In this document: one piece after another, positions 59,664 through 64,000 of the stretch | Position numbering within the stretch: position 1 is the stretch's first letter | How the letters are laid out: the number at the start of each line of letters is the position of its first letter | DNA from: Verrucomicrobiota bacterium | GTDB taxonomy: Bacteria; Verrucomicrobiota; Verrucomicrobiia; Opitutales; Opitutaceae | Assembly: GCA_023399155.1 (NCBI GenBank) | Contig: JAEWQP010000022.1 | Coordinates: 124,001-188,000, forward strand | Direction of reading: 5' to 3' | Length of the DNA stretch: 64,000 nt | Made by a program: the position numbers and the translations under genes | The notes under the pieces: generated by a model | What the model saw: the letters and a program-made list of their open reading frames with translations, nothing else | Databases searched by the model: none | What the model was told of the DNA's origin: nothing

Positions 59664-60908
59664 TCAGTGCGCCCGTGTCTGACGCGCGAGGTGCGCGAGA
59701 GCCGCCTGCAACACGGGGTCGCGCCCGGCCCGGAGGTCGTCGACCGTGGCCTCAATCACAATGTCGGGCGTCACGCCCGCACCCTCGAGGCGCGTGCCAT
59801 CGGCGGCGAGGTAGTCGCGCACGCTCACCTGCAGTTCGCCGCCGCCGGGCAGCGGCCCGGTGTCGGCGCCGAGCACGGCCCCCGAAGTGCGTGAGCCAAA
59901 GACGGTGCCGCGTTTTTGCTCCTGCATCGCATGGGCGAATATCTCGCTGCTGCTTCCCGAGGCGGTGGCGACGAGCACCGCCACCGGTCCGCTGTAGCGC
60001 GCGCCGACGAGCCCCGGCGAGGCGCGAAGGTTTTCATCCACGCCGCTGCGTCGCACGAACCGTCCCATCGGTACCGAACGGGGGAAAAACTCGCCGAGAG
60101 CGCGGGCGAGCGCCAGGGCCTCGCCGCCGGGGTTCTGCCGCAGGTCAATGATCACGCCGGGAGCGTGCCGGTGCGCCTTCAGGCCCGCGCGCACCCACCG
60201 GGCGGTGTCCAGGGTGAAGCGGTCGAAGCGCATCAGCACGAATCCGCCCTCCAGAACGCGGATCGAGCGTATCGGCTCCACGGATAACGTTCCCGCGGTG
60301 AGGGTGAGCAGGCGCAGGGTGTTGTCGGTGTCGAGGAACTCGCAGTGCACGGGCTGGCCGTCCTTGAGCCGTCCCGGTCCGAGGACCTCCGAAGGGGGTC
60401 GCCCTTCCGCGCTCAGGAGCACCCAGCCGGGTTGCACGCCGCTCACCGCGGCGGAGCTGCCGGGGATGACGTCGAGGACGAGGCGTTGTGATTCCTCGTC
60501 GCCGTAGGGCGAGCTGATCAGGCCGACGAGCACGCCCTGATGCCGGCGCTCCTCCTCGACCTCCCCGGGCGTCGCCGCATAGGTGTGCTCGTCCTTGAGT
60601 TCGTCGAGCAGTTCGTTGATCGCGGCGTAGAGTTCGGCGTCGTCCTTCGCTCCTTCAGCCTTGGCGCGGTGCCGTTCACGGGCGGCGCTCCAGTCCACGC
60701 CGTGCATGGCGCCGTCATAGTAGTGGCGCCGCACCGCATCCCAGGCTACATCGTAAACGCGGCGGTTATGGGCCGTGCGCGAATCGTAGGCGACGGTGTG
60801 CTCCGGCGGCGTGACCGGCGCCAAACCCCAGATCCCCACGCATCCGGGCAGCCCCGCGAGGGCGAGCACCGCGGCGGTGATGAGCGTCGCGAAACGGAAT
60901 TTAACCAC
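59664..60908 (-). CDS. S41-family peptidase, putative lipoprotein
   Basis: The 414-residue protein is a paralogue of the S41 peptidase at 56034. The N-terminus from GTG 60908 is a lipoprotein signal (FATLITAAVLALAGLPGC, lipobox LPGC), so it is probably tethered to a membrane. PDZ: LDVIPGSSAAVSGVQPGWVLLSAEG. Protease core: GVIIDLRQNPGGEALALARAL and nucleophile region ASGSSSEIFAHAM (S319). GSRTSGAVLG replaces the Lys motif, as in the paralogue. An early DEHTYAAT supplies a His. The start codon lies within a repeat arm. It lies 69 bp upstream of the receptor gene on the same strand. Confidence 0.82.
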   Translation of the reverse strand: MVKFRFATLITAAVLALAGLPGCVGIWGLAPVTPPEHTVAYDSRTAHNRRVYDVAWDAVRRHYYDGAMHGVDWSAARERHRAKAEGAKDDAELYAAINELLDELKDEHTYAATPGEVEEERRHQGVLVGLISSPYGDEESQRLVLDVIPGSSAAVSGVQPGWVLLSAEGRPPSEVLGPGRLKDGQPVHCEFLDTDNTLRLLTLTAGTLSVEPIRSIRVLEGGFVLMRFDRFTLDTARWVRAGLKAHRHAPGVIIDLRQNPGGEALALARALGEFFPRSVPMGRFVRRSGVDENLRASPGLVGARYSGPVAVLVATASGSSSEIFAHAMQEQKRGTVFGSRTSGAVLGADTGPLPGGGELQVSVRDYLAADGTRLEGAGVTPDIVIEATVDDLRAGRDPVLQAALAHLARQTRAH

Positions 60909-61292
60909 AGAGGACACAGAGGGCACGGAGGGAAGAGAAGAAACGGTGGCGTGTAGGCGTGATGAAGGGGTGAATACGGCTGGCGGAGAGCTCGGAGCTG
61001 GGATCAGGTCGTGCCTCTCCTGATCCTCTTTCGGGTGTTTGATCTCTGTACGCCCTGTGCCACTAACTCGCAGACTCCTGCATTTGATCGAAGGTTTCGC
61101 TCCGTTACGCCATAAGGCAGGGTGGCCGCAAAGAGGCGCAAAGAGTCCATCGGAGAACGACTGGCTCACATCGCGCCTATAGGCGCGCGGGCGACATCCG
61201 GTAAGCGGACCGAGGTCTTTTGTGCCTTTTTGCGGCCATTCCATCGCAGTCGCTTGGTCGCGGCGCAGTCGCGCTGTGTCTTCTGTGGTTAA
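60901..61292. repeat. Nested inverted repeat pair
   Basis: Outer arms: TTAACCACAGAGGACACAG (60901-60919) and its inverted partner at 61274-61292, 18 of 19 matching. Inner arms: TGGCCGCAAAGAGGCGCAAAG-like (61123-61148) and its inverted partner at 61214-61238, about 19 of 22 matching. The remaining spacer sequence between outer and inner arms is unmatched. It looks like a compound dispersed repeat. Confidence 0.65.
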
Positions 61293-61319
61293 GTCCGGGA
61301 TCGGTCGCAAGCCGGCGGC
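60909..61319. other. 411-bp intergenic region occupied by repeats
   Basis: Between the S41 lipoprotein gene and the topoisomerase gene end. It holds the nested inverted repeats, a further CACAGAGGGCACGGAGG unit at 60915-60931 (also seen as a fragment at 41577) and no recognisable gene. Confidence 0.6.
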
Positions 61320-63167
61320 TCACGCCTCGACGAGGTCCTTCTCGACGCGGAGGTTCTCGATGATGAAATCCTGTCGTGCCGGGGTGTTCTTGCCCATGAA
61401 GAAGCCGAGCAGCTGGTCGGCGCTGTGCAAGTGCGCCGTGGATACGGGCTCGAGTCGCAGATCCTCGCCGATGAAACGCTTGAACTCGTCCGGCGAGATC
61501 TCGCCCAGGCCCTTGAAGCGCGTCACCTCGACACTGGCGCCGAGCTTGCTCATGGCGGCCCGCTTCTCCTCCTCGGAGTAGCAGTAGCGCGTCTCCTTTT
61601 TGTTGCGCACGCGGAACAGCGGCGTCTCGAGGATGAAGAGATGCCCGTTCTGGATCAGTGCGGGGAAAAACTGCAGGAAGAACGAGATCAGCAGCAGCCG
61701 GATGTGCATGCCGTCGACGTCGGCGTCGGTCGCGATCACGATCTGGTTGTAGCGCAGGCCCTCCATCCCTTCCTCGATATTGAGCGCGCTCTGCAGGAGG
61801 TGAAACTCCTCGTTCTCGTAGATCACCTTCTTCGTGAGCCCGTAGGTGTTGAGCGGCTTGCCCTTGAGCGCGAACACGGCCTGCGTCTGCACGTCGCGGC
61901 ACGAGGTGAGCGAGCCGGCGGCGCTGTCGCCCTCGACGATGAAGAGCATCGATTCCTCGTTGCGCTTGTCGCGGTCGCCGAGGTGGATGCGGCAGTCGCG
62001 CAGCTTGCGGTTGTGCAGCGAGGCCTTCTTGGCGCGCTCGCGCGCCAGGTTGCGGATGCCGGCCAGTTCCTTGCGCTCGCGCTCGCTCTCCTCGATCTTG
62101 CGCTTGAGCGCCTCCGCCGCCGTGGGGTTGCGGTGCAGCCAGTTGTCGAGGTGCTGCTGCATGAAGTTGCCGATGAACTGGCGCATCGACGGGCCGTTCG
62201 GGCCGATGTCGGCGGAGCCCAGCTTGGTCTTCGTCTGCGATTCAAACACCGGCTCGATCACGCGCACCGCGACCGCGGCGATGATCGACTGGCGGATGTC
62301 GCCCGCATCATACTCCTTCTTGTAGAAATTGCGCACCGTCGCGACGAGCGCCTCGCGGAACGCCGCCAGGTGCGTGCCCCCCATCGTCGTGTGCTGGCCG
62401 TTGACGAACGAGTAGTACTCCTCGCCGTAGTGCGCGCCGTGCGTCATCGCGACCTCGATGTCGTCGGCTTCGATATGACAAATTGGATACAGGATGTCGC
62501 CGGAGAGCTTCTTCTGAAGCAGGTCGCGCAGGCCGTTCTCGGAGCGGAAGGACTTTCCGTTGAACGTGAGGGTGAGCCCGCGGTTGAGAAAGGCGTAGTT
62601 CCAGAGCATGTCCTCGATGAACTCGGGACGGAACTTGAAGTCCTTGCCGAAGAGCGCCTCGTCCGGCGTGAACTCGATGATCGTGCCGTTCTTCTCGGGG
62701 CTGCCCGCGACCCGGGCGTCCTTCTTCAGCTCGCCCTGGGAGAACTCCACCACCTTCGTCTGCCCCTCGCGCACAGCCTGGGCGCGGTAGGCGAAGGAAA
62801 GCGCGTTGACCGCCTTCTGGCCCACGCCGTTGAGACCGACCGCCTTCTTGAACGTCTCGCTGTCGTATTTCGCGCCGGTGTTGATGACCGAGACGCACTC
62901 GAGCAGCTTGCCCAGCGGGATGCCGCGCCCGAAGTCGCGCACGCGCACGGTGCGCTCGTTGAGCTCGATGTCGATGCGCTTGCCGAACCCCATCGTGAAC
63001 TCGTCGATCGCGTTATCGATCGTCTCCTTGAGCAGCACATAGATGCCGTCCTCGGCGTGCGTGCCGTTGCCGAGCCGCCCGATGTACATGCCCGGACGCA
63101 GGCGGATATGCTCGGTCGACGAGAGCGTCTTGATGGAAGCTTCGGTGTAGTTGTGCTTTTCGGCCAT
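61320..63167 (-). CDS. parE: DNA topoisomerase IV subunit B (GyrB/ParE family)
   Basis: The 615-residue protein has the GHKL ATPase (IRLRPGMYIGRLGNGTHAEDG, DNAIDEFTMGFG, DFGRGIPLGKL, GLNGVGQKAVNALSF). The TOPRIM region follows (SMLFIVEGDSAAGSLTSCRDVQTQAVFALKGKPLNTYG, IATDADVDGMHIRLLLISFFLQFFP), with a C-terminal ending. The length near 615 is ParE-like rather than GyrB-like. It relaxes and decatenates DNA with a ParC partner that is not adjacent. The ATG at 63167 gives MAEKHNYTEASIKTL. Confidence 0.9.
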   Translation of the reverse strand: MAEKHNYTEASIKTLSSTEHIRLRPGMYIGRLGNGTHAEDGIYVLLKETIDNAIDEFTMGFGKRIDIELNERTVRVRDFGRGIPLGKLLECVSVINTGAKYDSETFKKAVGLNGVGQKAVNALSFAYRAQAVREGQTKVVEFSQGELKKDARVAGSPEKNGTIIEFTPDEALFGKDFKFRPEFIEDMLWNYAFLNRGLTLTFNGKSFRSENGLRDLLQKKLSGDILYPICHIEADDIEVAMTHGAHYGEEYYSFVNGQHTTMGGTHLAAFREALVATVRNFYKKEYDAGDIRQSIIAAVAVRVIEPVFESQTKTKLGSADIGPNGPSMRQFIGNFMQQHLDNWLHRNPTAAEALKRKIEESERERKELAGIRNLARERAKKASLHNRKLRDCRIHLGDRDKRNEESMLFIVEGDSAAGSLTSCRDVQTQAVFALKGKPLNTYGLTKKVIYENEEFHLLQSALNIEEGMEGLRYNQIVIATDADVDGMHIRLLLISFFLQFFPALIQNGHLFILETPLFRVRNKKETRYCYSEEEKRAAMSKLGASVEVTRFKGLGEISPDEFKRFIGEDLRLEPVSTAHLHSADQLLGFFMGKNTPARQDFIIENLRVEKDLVEA

Positions 63168-63440
63168 CGCTGAGGAGAACGGGAGGAGTCGGAGTGAAAA
63201 GTGAAGGTGAGGGCAGCGGTCGATGAAAGCGTGATACAGAAACGTTTTCGCGCCGGACGTAACGCGAAAACGTTCGGCGGGCGGACCGGCGCCGCGCGCG
63301 GCCGCGAGGTGCGCGCGCTGCCGCATCCGTGGCACCGGTCAAACCTGAGCGAGCCTGCCCGTGGCGGCGACGGCGCCCCCGCCGTTTAGGCTCGCCGATG
63401 CGTACACGCCTGCTAGGCAGGTGCGGTCCCCCCCGACCTC

Positions 63441-64000
63441 ATGTGGCACAGCCCCCGCCAGCATTCTGAAGGCGGCAAGCGTTACACCCTGCGTGAGGCG
63501 GCGGCGCTCCTGGAGCCGTTAGGCTTGATGCTCGACGCGCTGCGGACCAGTCCGCCGCCCGAGGTGGTCACCGAGCCGATCCTGCAGCGCATGGAGACCG
63601 GGGAACTGATTTTCGCGACCTACGAGGTGTTCGACGCACTCTTTGGGGACGCGCCGCACCCGCCGGGCGGCCATCCCGGCTATCAGGAGGCGCTCATTGC
63701 CGAGTTGCTCGACCAATGCTGCGGGTTGGTGGAACTGGAACTCGACGAGCCGCTGGGCGTGGGGCGGTCGCCCGCGCGTCAGTCCGCGTGGCACTCGTAC
63801 CTGGCGCTGTGCGGGCACGAGGAACCCGGGGGCCGGCGGACCTTCCCGTTGATCGAGTACCTGGAACTGGACTACGACGAGCCCTTGGTGCACCTGTCGC
63901 CGCTCCTCACCGCATCGCTCTGGCAGGACATGCTCCTGGGCGAGGCCTCGAGTGTCGTCGGTGAATTCCTCTGGGACTATGACTGGCGCACGGAAACCTT
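63441..64000 (+). CDS. Hypothetical protein (partial, C-terminus off the right edge)
   Basis: The ATG at 63441 opens MWHSPRQHSEGGKRYTLREAAALLEPLGLMLDALRTSPPPEVVTEPILQ, and at least 186 codons are present. It is acidic and soluble, with alternating helix and strand (FATYEVFDALFGDAP, LVELELDEPLG, FPLIEYLELDYDEPLVHLSPLL). No motif is recognised. It reads divergently from parE, separated by 273 bp. Confidence 0.6.
   Translation, partial: MWHSPRQHSEGGKRYTLREAAALLEPLGLMLDALRTSPPPEVVTEPILQRMETGELIFATYEVFDALFGDAPHPPGGHPGYQEALIAELLDQCCGLVELELDEPLGVGRSPARQSAWHSYLALCGHEEPGGRRTFPLIEYLELDYDEPLVHLSPLLTASLWQDMLLGEASSVVGEFLWDYDWRTET

Noticed and set aside
60901..61292. Inverted arms considered as an insertion sequence or transposon end
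   Set aside because: No transposase frame lies between the arms, and the arms are nested rather than terminal.

Overview
The window is chromosomal DNA from a very GC-rich Gram-negative bacterium. It is most likely a member of the Verrucomicrobiota, probably Opitutaceae-like. The pointers are a VPDGG-type C-terminal sorting signal, a beta-helix protein ending in tandem repeats of a kind I associate with this phylum, TonB receptors, an NrfHA nitrite reductase and dispersed repeats starting TTAACCACAGAGGACACAG. The species assignment is inference. No rRNA, tRNA, CRISPR array, insertion sequence or prophage was seen. Gene density is high and many neighbours overlap as ATGA or GTGA.

Layout. 1-5 kb: partial ROK kinase, RRM RNA-binding protein, VPDGG-CTERM protein, HExxH protein, receiver-domain protein and a repeat-bearing gap. 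5-11 kb: lytic transglycosylase, then an ECF sigma / zinc-finger anti-sigma / DUF4097 unit and a MuiA-family protein. 11-21 kb: lipoate ligase-like protein, YebC, HDOD protein, beta-helix protein, inositol-phosphatase family protein and a large hybrid histidine kinase. 21-29 kb: a Fur-family regulator divergent from a corrinoid-type uptake operon (TonB receptor, binding protein, permease, ATPase), followed by cobyric acid synthase and a split ThrE/YjjP-YjjB exporter. 29-36 kb: sugar-associated ATP-grasp protein, BadF-type kinase, PLP enzyme, exonuclease III.

36-40 kb holds the most distinctive locus. A VIT/vWA protein with its own PEP-CTERM tail, an exosortase with a Cys-Arg-His triad and an EpsI-like protein are translationally coupled, which suggests a dedicated sorting system. 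40-50 kb: CreBC-like two-component system, TetR regulator, LysM amidase, SET-domain protein, YggU, a zincin, CinA C-terminal protein, HAD phosphatase, and a DUF3299 / FtsX-like permease / LolD-like ATPase set. 50-53 kb: NrfHA with a perfect FNR-type box upstream of nrfH. 53-64 kb: FKBP, nitrilase-family protein, DNA polymerase III delta, two S41-family peptidases either side of a second BtuB-like receptor, a topoisomerase IV B subunit, and a partial gene at the right edge.

Taken together this is a housekeeping and envelope-biology region. Its themes are outer-membrane uptake, cell-wall turnover, envelope sensing, anaerobic nitrite ammonification and exosortase-dependent sorting. Start codons were chosen by homology, signal peptides and overlaps. 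No database search was possible, so family names rest on recognised motifs.
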